Shown here piece by piece: positions 27,627-36,594 of a DNA stretch of 62,724 bases. The DNA lies in the NCBI GenBank assembly GCA_947492885.1, contig CANLPK010000006.1, forward strand, positions 1 to 62,724, given 5' to 3'. Made by a program: the position numbers and the translations under genes. The stretch comes from Bacteroidota bacterium. Lineage in GTDB: Bacteria; Bacteroidota; Bacteroidia; UKL13-3. How positions within the stretch are numbered: position 1 is the stretch's first letter; the number at the start of each line of letters is the position of its first letter. The notes below the pieces were generated by a model. The model saw nothing but the letters and a program-made list of their open reading frames with translations. It was not told the origin of the DNA and searched no databases.

Positions 27627-29522
27627 ATGCAAAATTTAGATCGACGTAAAATTACTTTCTATATCATTTTTGCATTGGTGGCATTGGTTTTCCTCATTCG
27701 CTTGTTTGTACTTCAAGTGGTGAATACTCGTGAAGTAGAAGCTGGTCGTCTCGAAGAAATTGTGTATCCATCACGTGGGTTAATATATGATCGTTATGGA
27801 GAATTGATGGTTTACAATGATGCCATATACGACTTGATGATATACCCTCGTCAGGCCCGTAATATCGATACCATGGGGCTTTGTCGTATTGTTGGTATTG
27901 AAAAGGAAGAGTTTATTAGTAGAGTTTACGCTATTGTTCACGACTCACTTCATTACAAAAGCACCAAACCTTATGTGCTAGAGAAGGAACTGTCGGATAA
28001 GATGTATGCCACGGTGCAAGAGAATTTATATCATTACCCCTGTCTCACCATTCAGACGCGCACCGATAGAAAATATAATCATGCCAGTGGTGCACATTTG
28101 CTCGGATTTATACGGGAAGTAAGCGATCAGGATATTGCACGATCAAAAAATTATTATTTGCGTGGTGAAGCAATTGGCAAGTCGGGTTTGGAGCGTAGCT
28201 ATGAAGATACCTTGCGTGGACGTAAAGGAATGAGTTTCTTTATTCAAGATGTGGCAGGCACCAAGAAAGGTTCTTTTAAAGATGGGAAGTCAGATATTCC
28301 GGCTGTTCCTGGAACCGATTTGCATCTGTCAATTTCAGTGAAGTTGCAAAATTATGGAGAGGAGCTCATGCAAAATAAGGTGGGAAGTATTGTAGCAATC
28401 GATCCCGAAACAGGGGAGATTTTGGCCATGATTAGTAGCCCAGGTTATGATCCCAATTTGTTAATTGGAAGAGAGAAAAATAAAAATTACGCAGTGCTCA
28501 ACGACGATCCAGCCAAGGTATTATACAATCGCCCACTAGATGCAATGTATCCACCAGGCTCTATCTTCAAGAGCATGCAGGCGTTAATTGCACAACAAGA
28601 AGGTTTACTTGTTCCGGATACTCGTTACCCTTGCTATAGAGGTTATCCAGTAATGGGAGGGAAGCCAGGTTGTCACTCACACCCATCTCCGCTCGATTTA
28701 ATTCAAAGTGTAGCATACTCATGTAACTCCTACTATTGCTATGTTTTTAGGAGTATCGTTGATCAGCCAAAGTATTCAAACATTGAAGATGGATACAGAA
28801 ATTGGTACGAGAAAATTCGTCAGTTTGGTGTTGGGCAAAAGTTGGGTATTGACTTGCCTTTTGAAAACGGTGGGATTCTTCGTTCGGTGGATTATTATAA
28901 TAAAGTTTACGGTAAGGGGGCTTGGAAATCATCGAATTTAATTTCATTAGCTATTGGTCAAGGTGAGTTAGGAATCACTCCGATGCAAATGGCCAATGTG
29001 GTGAGCATCATTGCGAATAGAGGATATTACTGCATCCCACATGCAGTGAAAAATATTGGCAATAACGGAGATATTGATCCGAAATATCATGAACAACATA
29101 AGGTAGCCATCGAACGAAAATACTTTGATTATGTAATTGAAGGGATGTATCAGGTGGTGCAAAGTGGTACCGCATCGAATTGCAAAATTCCCGAAATACA
29201 ATACTGCGGTAAAACAGGTACAGCACAAAATCCACATGGAAAGGATCACTCCGTATTTGTGGCCTTTGCACCTCGAGACAATCCAAAGATAGCCATCGCT
29301 GTAGTAGTTGAAAATGCTGGGTTTGGATCCGATTGGGCTGCACCCATCGCGAGCTTACTTATTGAGAAATATTTAACCGATTCAATTTCACGTCATAGCA
29401 TGGATGAGCGCATGAAAAAAGGCAATCTGATGCCAGCAGTATATTTGCGAAATCGGCAAAAAGAAAACGCAAGAGCCTCTGTTCAAGATACCGTGAAGGA
29501 TATTGACAATAGAAGAAAATAA
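27627..29522 (+). CDS. mrdA: penicillin-binding protein 2 (elongasome transpeptidase)
   Basis: This is a 631-residue class B PBP. A membrane anchor spans about residues 8-28, and the pedestal/dimerisation domain about 35-240 ('RGLIYDRYGELMVYND', 'GKSGLERSYEDTLRG'). The transpeptidase domain has the nucleophile Ser312 and Lys315 in 'PPGSIFKSMQ', the SxN motif in 'YSCNSYY', and Lys529 of the KTG motif in 'CGKTGTAQNP'. It cross-links lateral-wall peptidoglycan with RodA. It is the last gene of the mre cluster; rodA, which often follows, is not here. Confidence 0.97.
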   Translation: MQNLDRRKITFYIIFALVALVFLIRLFVLQVVNTREVEAGRLEEIVYPSRGLIYDRYGELMVYNDAIYDLMIYPRQARNIDTMGLCRIVGIEKEEFISRVYAIVHDSLHYKSTKPYVLEKELSDKMYATVQENLYHYPCLTIQTRTDRKYNHASGAHLLGFIREVSDQDIARSKNYYLRGEAIGKSGLERSYEDTLRGRKGMSFFIQDVAGTKKGSFKDGKSDIPAVPGTDLHLSISVKLQNYGEELMQNKVGSIVAIDPETGEILAMISSPGYDPNLLIGREKNKNYAVLNDDPAKVLYNRPLDAMYPPGSIFKSMQALIAQQEGLLVPDTRYPCYRGYPVMGGKPGCHSHPSPLDLIQSVAYSCNSYYCYVFRSIVDQPKYSNIEDGYRNWYEKIRQFGVGQKLGIDLPFENGGILRSVDYYNKVYGKGAWKSSNLISLAIGQGELGITPMQMANVVSIIANRGYYCIPHAVKNIGNNGDIDPKYHEQHKVAIERKYFDYVIEGMYQVVQSGTASNCKIPEIQYCGKTGTAQNPHGKDHSVFVAFAPRDNPKIAIAVVVENAGFGSDWAAPIASLLIEKYLTDSISRHSMDERMKKGNLMPAVYLRNRQKENARASVQDTVKDIDNRRK

Positions 29523-29594
29523 AGAATCGGTTGTGTTCTGCACCAATTTAATTGGAATGTTCTTAAGTTTTCAAGTTTATTAATCAGCAATTAA

Positions 29595-29602
29595 TATATT
29601 TG
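29595..29602 (+). promoter_or_regulatory. possible -7 element of the zinc-ribbon gene
   Basis: TATATTTG fits TAnnTTTG and lies 18 bases before the ATG at 29620. The upstream TTTG is not evident. It suggests the small gene can be expressed separately from the mre operon. Confidence 0.4.
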
Positions 29603-29619
29603 TACAAACAAAGTCACTA

Positions 29620-29838
29620 ATGGAATATGAAGGGGTAAAATACCATACAAAGTGCCGCACTTGTGGCACTGTTAATGAACAAGCGCTAATGAATATGCCC
29701 GGCGAAACGCCAATTCAAATTACTCATGTAATGAGTAAGAAAATTAACACAACGCTAGAATATCATTGTGGAAGATGTAATACAAAAACGGAACAGGATT
29801 TAAGATTGCCTTATACGGTTCTTCAAAAACAAACGTAA
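29620..29838 (+). CDS. small zinc-ribbon-like protein (72 aa)
   Basis: The protein has two CxxC knuckles: 'CRTCG' at residues 12-16 and 'CGRCN' at about 50-54, separated by about 35 residues that include 'MPGETPIQITHVMSK'. This is the spacing of a treble-clef or zinc ribbon. There is no signal peptide, so it should be cytoplasmic. No named family is recognised; possible roles are nucleic-acid or protein binding. It begins 97 bases after mrdA and carries its own promoter-like element. From 29839 to 30111 there is no gene; that stretch holds an AT-rich tract and the stem-loop at 30021-30057. Confidence 0.65.
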   Translation: MEYEGVKYHTKCRTCGTVNEQALMNMPGETPIQITHVMSKKINTTLEYHCGRCNTKTEQDLRLPYTVLQKQT

Positions 29839-30020
29839 GGTTGTATTAGTTTTTTTTGAGGTTAATTAATTAAATCAATTGAATTTTGCAAAAGTTTTAA
29901 ACTGCAATTTCAACTTGCATTGTCAATTCATTTATAAATGATGAATTCTATTCTTATAAAAAACAACGATTATAACAAAAAATAATTTTGTGGCAATTGG
30001 TTGCTAACTCATATTCCGCG

Positions 30021-30057
30021 GGCGGCTTACCAGACTTTTGAGTTTCTGATAAGCGCC
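30021..30057. other. strong stem-loop beyond the nifJ stop
   Basis: Read on the minus strand, GGCGCTTATCAGA pairs with TCTGGTAAGCCGCC through 13 pairs, with one G·U and one single-base bulge, around a 10-base loop. It begins 55 bases after the nifJ stop. The strand continues into a CG-rich palindrome (CCGCGG) and has no T-run, so a simple intrinsic terminator does not fit. It may protect the 3' end or mark a Rho-independent end of unusual type. Confidence 0.5.
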
Positions 30058-30111
30058 TTTGGAATTCACCAACTAACGTGCGTCGTAATCTTTAACAGTC
30101 ATATTAGATCG

Positions 30112-33100
30112 TTAAAGTGTATTGAGAGAGTTCAATCGATCCCAGTGGTTCAAGATGCCTTTTTCGGCTTCCGCTAATAAATCGGCAGCATGATCGGCAT
30201 TTGAACGTGTTAAAGAACTGAATCGTGATTCGTGATATAAGAATTCTTTTAAGTCGAGCGATGGTGCTTTGCAATCGAGTGAGAATCGCTCTCCTTTTGG
30301 TTTCAACGGATTGTAACGGAATAGTGGCCAGTAGCCCGATTTCACCGCAGCTACTTGTTGATCGGCTCCATGTGCCATATCATACCCATGCGCAATACAA
30401 TGGCTATAAGCAATTACAATTGAAGTGCCTGGGAAGGCTTCTGCTTCCTGAATGGTTTTAATTGCGTGGGCATCGTTGGCTCCCATCGCAATCTGTGCTA
30501 CATATACCGATCCATGTGCAATGGCTTGTAATGCCAAATCTTTCTTAGAATTTTCTTTTCCATTTACCGAGAATTTTGCACTGGCACCTATTGAAGTAGA
30601 TTTTGATTTTTGCCCTCCAGTATTTGAATAAACTTCAGTATCCAACACGATGATATTTAAATTTTCACCAGTTGATAATACATGGTCTAAGCCTCCAAAG
30701 CCAATATCATAAGCCCATCCATCACCACCCACAATCCAATGTGATTTTTTCACGAGGTGATCGGCGATGATTTTTAATTGCTTCGCATCGAAAGAGTCGG
30801 TCAATGCAATGCGACTACGTAGCTCTTTTATTCTGGCACGTTGCTTGCGAATGCCAGCTTCGTTACTTTGGTCAGCATTCAAAATGGCATCTACCAGTTC
30901 TTCACCTATCAGTGCTTTATTATTTACTAAGATGGTTTTCGCAATATCAATTTGTTTATCAAACGACATCTTGATTCCCAATCCAAACTCCGCATTGTCT
31001 TCAAATAATGAGTTGGCCCAAGCGGGTCCGCAACCATCGTTGTTCTTGGTCCATGGCGTAGTAGGTAAGTTGGCTCCATAAATGGATGAGCATCCCGTTG
31101 CATTGGCTACCACCATTCGGTCACCATATAATTGAGTGAGTAATTTCAAATAAGGTGTTTCACCACAGCCAGCACAAGCACCCGAAAATTCGAATAACGG
31201 TTGTAAAAATTGAGTTCCTTTAACGGTATTTAAGTTCACTCGATCGCGATCAATTTCTGGTAACGATAAGAAATAATCCCAGTTCTTAATTTCATCAGGC
31301 TTGGTCAATGTTTGATCTACCATATTGATGGCCTTATGCATTAAGTCGGTTTTACTTGTTACAGGGCAATACTCCACACATAAATTACATCCAGTACAAT
31401 CTTCAACAGATACTTGTAATGTATATGCTTCGTTTTCTTTATTAAATTCTTTTCCAATAGGAGCGATATGTTTGAATGTTGCGGGTGCGCCTTCAGTCAA
31501 TCCTTTATCATACACTTTTACACGTATGGCAGCATGCGGACAAATCAAATAACACTTGCCACATTGAGAGCACAAATCGGCATCCCATACTGGCGACTTA
31601 TCAGCAATATTTCTTTTTTCATATTGGGTGGTTCCCACTGGATACTGACCATCAACAGGGAAGGCACTCACAGGCAATTCATCGCCTTCGAACGATAATA
31701 TCTTAGCAAGTACATCTTTCACAAAGGTAGGCGCATTGCTAGTTACGGCGCTTTCAACTGCCAATGTTCCAGTTTTGTATTGAGAATAATCTATTTGAAC
31801 TAAATTCTCAATGGTCTTGTCCACAGCATTAAAATTCTTTTGAACTACTTTATCACCTTTGGCAGCGTATGATTTTTTGATGGCACTCTTAATTCTTTCA
31901 ATGGCTTCTTCTTTTGGAAGGATACCTGCAATGGCAAAGAAGCAAGTTTGTAAGATGGTATTGATACGCGATCCCATCTCGGTTTCACGCGCTACTTTTG
32001 TAGCGTTGATTACATAAAACTTCAACTCCTTCTCAATAATTTCTTCTTGAATATGTTGTGGAATTTTGGTCCAAACATCTTCAGTGTTATAAGGTGAGTT
32101 GAGCAATAAGGTGGCACCATGTTCTGCATTCTTCAAGATATCATATTTGTTGATATAGTTGAATTGATGACATGCGATGAAGTTGGCCGAATTCACCAAA
32201 TAGGTTGATTCGATTGGGCTCTTGCCAAATCGCAAATGCGATACGGTAAGCGATCCTGATTTTTTAGAGTCGTATACAAAATATCCTTGAACATAATTAT
32301 CGGTGGTTTCACCAATAATTTTGATGGAGTTTTTATTTGCACTCACCGTACCATCAGCTCCCAGTCCGTAGAACAAGCCACGGAACAAATGCTGACTGTC
32401 GAGTGAGAAGGTTTTATCATAATATAAACTGGTGAATGTTACATCGTCGTCGATACCAATAGTGAAATGATGTTTTGGCTCATTGCTTTTCAACTCAGAG
32501 AAAATTGATTTCACCATAGCAGGGGTGAATTCTTTCGATGCCAATCCGTAACGACCCGCGATGATGCTTGGTCTGTTTCCAACCCATGCTTCATTAATCG
32601 CAGTAACGATATCCATATATAATGGATCGCCAATAGCACCGGGCTCTTTGCACCGATCGAGTACTGCAATATGTTTCACCGACTCAGGAATGCTTTCTAC
32701 TAAAGCTTTCACATCCACGGGGCGGAACATTCTAATATAAAGATATCCAACTTTCTCGCCGCGTTCATTCAAGTATTTAACGGTTTCGTTTACAGCACCC
32801 GATCCTGAGCCCATAATGATGATGATACGATCGGGACTTTGGTGGCCGTAATATTCATACAATTTGTATTGACGACCAGTAAGTTCAGCAAACTTATTCA
32901 TCATCGAGGTGATGATAGCAGGAGTGTTCAAATAGTATTTATTTGATGCTTCTCTGCTTTGGAAAAATACATCGGGATTTTGTGCTGTGCCTCTGATATT
33001 TGGATTCTCAGGAGATAAAGCCCTTCTGCGAAATGCAAGAATATCTTCCTCATCAATCATCTGCAAAATTACTTCATCAGGAATCACATTTACTTTTGCA

Positions 33101-33639
33101 AGTTCGTGTGAGGTACGGAAACCATCGAATATATTTAAGAAAGGAATTTGAGATTTAAGTGTTGATGCTTGCGCTATCAAAGCCATATCCATGGCCTCTT
33201 GTGCATTTCTTCCAAAGAGCATGGCCCAACCTGTTTGACGCACCGACATCACATCCGAGTGGTCGCCAAAAATTGATAATGCATGCGTAGCAAGTGTACG
33301 AGCTGCGATATGAAATACCGTAGGAGTGAGCTCTCCTGCAATTTTGTACATGTTCGGAATCATCAACAGTAATCCTTGCGAACAGGTGAAAGTTGATGAT
33401 AATGTTCCGCCTTGTAAAGAGCCGTGAATGGCACCTGCTGCGCCACCTTCACTTTGCATCTCCATAACGCGAGGTACTTCTCCAAAAACGTTTTTGATAC
33501 TTGCTGCCGACCATTCATCACAAAATTCGCCCATTGTCGATGATGGAGTGATCGGATAAATTGCACATACTTCACTGGTTTTATAGGCAATATAAGCCGC
33601 CGCTTCGTTGCCATCCATGATTTTAATCTTGTTCGCCAT
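30112..33639 (-). CDS. nifJ: pyruvate:ferredoxin (flavodoxin) oxidoreductase
   Basis: This 1175-residue single-chain PFOR oxidises pyruvate and CoA to acetyl-CoA and CO2, passing electrons to ferredoxin or flavodoxin. Domains in order: pyruvate-binding domain ('YPITPSSTMGEFCDEW'); domain II and the linker ('RPVDVKALVE'); gamma domain ('GLGADGTVSANKNS'); two 4Fe-4S clusters near residues 690 and 746 ('CSQCGKCYLICP', 'CTGCNLCVEYCP'); and the TPP domain with cluster Cys in 'CAGCGETPY' and the Mg/TPP motif 'GGDGWAYDIGFGG'. Length is normal for NifJ. The enzyme is oxygen-sensitive in many organisms, so its presence hints at an anaerobic or microaerobic phase. It is monocistronic and divergent from the thioredoxin-like gene, with about 270 bases between. 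Confidence 0.97.
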   Translation of the reverse strand: MANKIKIMDGNEAAAYIAYKTSEVCAIYPITPSSTMGEFCDEWSAASIKNVFGEVPRVMEMQSEGGAAGAIHGSLQGGTLSSTFTCSQGLLLMIPNMYKIAGELTPTVFHIAARTLATHALSIFGDHSDVMSVRQTGWAMLFGRNAQEAMDMALIAQASTLKSQIPFLNIFDGFRTSHELAKVNVIPDEVILQMIDEEDILAFRRRALSPENPNIRGTAQNPDVFFQSREASNKYYLNTPAIITSMMNKFAELTGRQYKLYEYYGHQSPDRIIIIMGSGSGAVNETVKYLNERGEKVGYLYIRMFRPVDVKALVESIPESVKHIAVLDRCKEPGAIGDPLYMDIVTAINEAWVGNRPSIIAGRYGLASKEFTPAMVKSIFSELKSNEPKHHFTIGIDDDVTFTSLYYDKTFSLDSQHLFRGLFYGLGADGTVSANKNSIKIIGETTDNYVQGYFVYDSKKSGSLTVSHLRFGKSPIESTYLVNSANFIACHQFNYINKYDILKNAEHGATLLLNSPYNTEDVWTKIPQHIQEEIIEKELKFYVINATKVARETEMGSRINTILQTCFFAIAGILPKEEAIERIKSAIKKSYAAKGDKVVQKNFNAVDKTIENLVQIDYSQYKTGTLAVESAVTSNAPTFVKDVLAKILSFEGDELPVSAFPVDGQYPVGTTQYEKRNIADKSPVWDADLCSQCGKCYLICPHAAIRVKVYDKGLTEGAPATFKHIAPIGKEFNKENEAYTLQVSVEDCTGCNLCVEYCPVTSKTDLMHKAINMVDQTLTKPDEIKNWDYFLSLPEIDRDRVNLNTVKGTQFLQPLFEFSGACAGCGETPYLKLLTQLYGDRMVVANATGCSSIYGANLPTTPWTKNNDGCGPAWANSLFEDNAEFGLGIKMSFDKQIDIAKTILVNNKALIGEELVDAILNADQSNEAGIRKQRARIKELRSRIALTDSFDAKQLKIIADHLVKKSHWIVGGDGWAYDIGFGGLDHVLSTGENLNIIVLDTEVYSNTGGQKSKSTSIGASAKFSVNGKENSKKDLALQAIAHGSVYVAQIAMGANDAHAIKTIQEAEAFPGTSIVIAYSHCIAHGYDMAHGADQQVAAVKSGYWPLFRYNPLKPKGERFSLDCKAPSLDLKEFLYHESRFSSLTRSNADHAADLLAEAEKGILNHWDRLNSLNTL

Positions 33640-33911
33640 TTTAGTTGGTATTATATTTATTGTTAGTTGTGGTAATGCGTGTCCTTTCTCAAAACTTTTT
33701 GTTTATTTCCCAGCTTTCAACTGCACTTGTAAATTATCTATGGCGAAATTATTCTCATCACCATTGATTTTACATGATGCAAGTCAGGATTCAATATGAT
33801 ATAAGTAATTTCTTCCATTCATAAAATGAGCAAAGTAAGTGGAGTTATTCTCATGACTTGAGTCATAGGTTTCCCAACCTCACCTAAGCATATTTGTAAA
33901 CGAATTAACCT

Positions 33912-34532
33912 ATGAGTGCCCCAAAACAATTGCCTGAATTAATTAATGCAACTTCTTATGAGTTGTACAAGAACCGCGTGCTCGATTTAGCAAAATTGGG
34001 TATTACCAGTGGCATAGAACCTACTGAGGAGCGGATTGAAGCTACTAAAATCAATGCGCAACGAATGAAACGTATTGATAAGTACGCTGAAGTAATTCCA
34101 TCGATTGATCGTTTGCTTGGCAACTTGAAACGCCCATGGAAATGGATTGTTTTATCGGAGGCCTGGTGTGGCGACAGCGCTCAATGTTTGCCCTTCATTG
34201 CCAAAATTGCTAGTTTATCGGAGCATATTCAAATGCAAGTAGTAATGCGAGATGAGAACCCCGAATTAATGAATATGTACCTAACCAAAGGTTCACGCTC
34301 CATCCCTAAGTTAATTTGTTTAGATACCTTAACCGGAACAGAATTGGGGGTTTGGGGGCCACGCCCAAAAGGGATTCAAGAACGTGTTGATGAATATAAA
34401 TCCCAAAATCCTGATGTTACCCATGAAGTATTTGTAGTGAATTTACATCTCTGGTATGCACTCGATAAGGGCGAATCGTTACAAGCGCAATTTGAAACCA
34501 TCCTTGCCGAATGGATAAATATGAAAATCTAA
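33912..34532 (+). CDS. thioredoxin-family protein with WCGDSAQC active site
   Basis: This 206-residue protein has no signal peptide. A thioredoxin fold occupies about residues 70-160, with a Cys pair in 'AWCGDSAQCLP' (CxxxxC rather than CxxC) and the cis-Pro segment 'GSRSIPKLICL'. The N-terminal 60 residues are helical. Such proteins are widespread in Bacteroidota ('thioredoxin family protein') and their substrates are unknown. The gene is 11 bases upstream of proline dehydrogenase and probably co-transcribed; a link to redox protection during proline oxidation is speculative. Confidence 0.88.
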   Translation: MSAPKQLPELINATSYELYKNRVLDLAKLGITSGIEPTEERIEATKINAQRMKRIDKYAEVIPSIDRLLGNLKRPWKWIVLSEAWCGDSAQCLPFIAKIASLSEHIQMQVVMRDENPELMNMYLTKGSRSIPKLICLDTLTGTELGVWGPRPKGIQERVDEYKSQNPDVTHEVFVVNLHLWYALDKGESLQAQFETILAEWINMKI

Positions 34533-34543
34533 ATATAAGTAAT

Positions 34544-35737
34544 ATGCCACTTCCCCAACTCTCATTTGAAAATACTGAAAAGGCTTTCAAAGCCAAAGAT
34601 AAAGGTGAACTCCGCCAGTCGATATGGCTTTTTAAATTAATGGGACAACCCTTATTAGTAAAACTCTTTTCAAAGCTCACCATCTTCGCAATAAAAATTG
34701 GGTTGCCTATTAGAAGGCCCATCAAAGCAACTATTTTCAAACAGTTTTGCGGAGGCGAATCCATCGATGAAAGCAAGGCGGTGGTTACTCGATTGGGTAA
34801 ATCACATATCGGATCGATACTCGATTATTCGGTAGAAGGAAAAGACAGTGAAGAGGATTTTATCAAGACCAAGGATGAGATTTTGAAAATTATTGCGGTG
34901 GCAAAAGACAATCCAGCAATCCCCTATACCTGCTTAAAACTAACCGGCATCGCGCGTTTCGGACTCTTGGAAAAACTCACTGCCAAAACAGCTTTGAGCA
35001 AACAAGAAGAAGAAGAACTGCATCAGGTAAAACAACGACTCGCTGAAATTTGCTGGCATGCCGGCGAATCGAATGTGCCAGTATATATCGATGCCGAAGA
35101 AACTTGGATTCAGGAAGCCATTGATATGATTGCCGAAGAAGCCATGGCAAGGGAGAATAAAAAGTCGGCAATAGTGCTCACCACCATACAAATGTATCGT
35201 TGGGACCGATTGGATTATTTACATAAACTCATTGCCAAAGCAAGGGAAGGGAATTTCTTTATTGGCATCAAACTGGTGCGTGGGGCCTATCTCGAGCGCG
35301 AAAATATTCGTGCTCAACAAATGAATTACCATACCCCAATGCAAGGGTGTAAAGATGATACTGATCGCGATTTTGATAAGGCCGTTGAAATTTGCTTGGA
35401 GAATATTGATATCATCACGCTTTGCGCTGGTACACACAATGAAGCGAGCACCATGCATTTGGTTCATAAAATGGCAGAGATGAAAATTGCGAATGATCAT
35501 CCACATGTATACTTCTCTCAGCTCTATGGCATGAGCGATCATATCACTTATAACTTGGCCGATGCTGGATATAATGTAACCAAATATTTACCTTATGGAC
35601 CAGTGAAATCGGTGATTCCTTACCTAATTCGCAGAGCCTCTGAAAATACCGCCATTGCTGGGCAAATGAGTCGTGAATTGCGTTTGATAATTGAAGAGAA
35701 GGAGCGCAGGCAATATGCTCATATGTTACCTGCCTAA
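34544..35737 (+). CDS. proline dehydrogenase (FAD-dependent)
   Basis: I use the ATG at 34544 (397 residues) since family members start just before 'LSFENTEKAFKAK'; an in-frame ATG at 34511 lies inside the previous gene. This is the monofunctional ProDH barrel: 'KLTGIARFGLLEKL', 'YIDAEETWIQEAID', 'QMYRWDRLDYL', 'FFIGIKLVRGAYLERE' and 'YLPYGPVKSVIPYLIRRASENT'. The last block carries the conserved substrate-binding Arg pair 'RRASEN'. It oxidises proline to pyrroline-5-carboxylate and passes electrons to quinone. The P5C dehydrogenase partner is not in the window. Confidence 0.95.
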   Translation: MPLPQLSFENTEKAFKAKDKGELRQSIWLFKLMGQPLLVKLFSKLTIFAIKIGLPIRRPIKATIFKQFCGGESIDESKAVVTRLGKSHIGSILDYSVEGKDSEEDFIKTKDEILKIIAVAKDNPAIPYTCLKLTGIARFGLLEKLTAKTALSKQEEEELHQVKQRLAEICWHAGESNVPVYIDAEETWIQEAIDMIAEEAMARENKKSAIVLTTIQMYRWDRLDYLHKLIAKAREGNFFIGIKLVRGAYLERENIRAQQMNYHTPMQGCKDDTDRDFDKAVEICLENIDIITLCAGTHNEASTMHLVHKMAEMKIANDHPHVYFSQLYGMSDHITYNLADAGYNVTKYLPYGPVKSVIPYLIRRASENTAIAGQMSRELRLIIEEKERRQYAHMLPA

Positions 35738-35863
35738 TAAGATTTGTTTTATATTCTAAATGCTTGATATTTAGTGTAACACTAGTTGCAGTAATCGAAT
35801 GATTTCACTCATACTTTACTAGTGCATTTATCGCTAATATTGAAATACTAAATTATAAATATC

Positions 35864-36589
35864 ATGAAATCTATTTATGCAATCATATTCATCGCGCTTT
35901 TTACTGCATGTACTAAAAAGGTAAGCCCCCCTCCAGGAACCGAAACTCCTGCAACAGAAATGGTTTTAAATGTGAGCTATCATGCTGATCAGGTTCCGCT
36001 AGTTTCCGATTCGTTTATTTATACTACACAAGCGGGATATCAATACAGCGTCAATAATCTTATTTATTACCTATCTCGAATTAGCTTAATAAAGTTGGAT
36101 AGCAGTTTGGTAGAAGTAAAAGATTATTTATTTATGGATGCCTTTAACGCCAATACCAATAAGGTGGTTATGGGAGGAATTCCAGCAGGCAATTATATTG
36201 GATTGAAATTCAATATTGGCTTGGACCCAAAATTAAACAGAACCGATTCGTTGCCAGCCACGGTCGACAATATCAATATGCAATGGCCCATGATGATGGG
36301 CGGAGGATATCATTTCATGAAATTTGAAGGCTATTTCAAGGATCAGGGGAAATCGTATGGATTCAATATGCATCTCGGAACTGATACCTGCCTGATTCCA
36401 GTCAAACTTTATAAAGCAATCACGATTACTGAGGGTACCAAAACCCCGATTTTTATGAATATGAATATCAATGAATGGTTTCGCAATCCTGCGGTATTCG
36501 ATTTTAATACAGATGGGAATTATATTATGGGCAATGTCGTTGCTATGAAGAAATTTGCAAATAATGGAGTTGATGTTTTTAAATTTTAA
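35864..36589 (+). CDS. MbnP-like lipoprotein, second copy
   Basis: This 241-residue protein has a lipobox (LFTAC, Cys at about 17), unlike the first copy which has a Sec signal peptide. Family blocks are 'VSYHADQVPL', 'YYLSRISLIK', 'LKFNIGLDPKLN', the Trp/Met-rich 'MQWPMMMGGGYHFMKFEG' (about residues 140-157) and 'FNMHLGTDTC'. The Met- and His-rich character of the core suggests a metal, probably copper, site. A MauG-like peroxidase starts 5 bases after the stop, the same gene pairing as at 1-1172. A single Trp stands in the segment where the characterised MbnP is oxidised to kynurenine, so modification by the partner is plausible but unproven. Confidence 0.85.
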   Translation: MKSIYAIIFIALFTACTKKVSPPPGTETPATEMVLNVSYHADQVPLVSDSFIYTTQAGYQYSVNNLIYYLSRISLIKLDSSLVEVKDYLFMDAFNANTNKVVMGGIPAGNYIGLKFNIGLDPKLNRTDSLPATVDNINMQWPMMMGGGYHFMKFEGYFKDQGKSYGFNMHLGTDTCLIPVKLYKAITITEGTKTPIFMNMNINEWFRNPAVFDFNTDGNYIMGNVVAMKKFANNGVDVFKF

Positions 36590-36594
36590 GTGTC

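Noticed and set aside
30112-33639. Several 75-100 codon plus-strand frames inside nifJ
   Set aside because: All are antisense shadows of the PFOR gene, with no start context and no recognisable motif.
33640-33911. Promoters in the nifJ/thioredoxin divergent region
   Set aside because: Candidates such as CATATTTG and CAAAGTAA miss the TAnnTTTG pattern by one or more key bases, so I did not list them.
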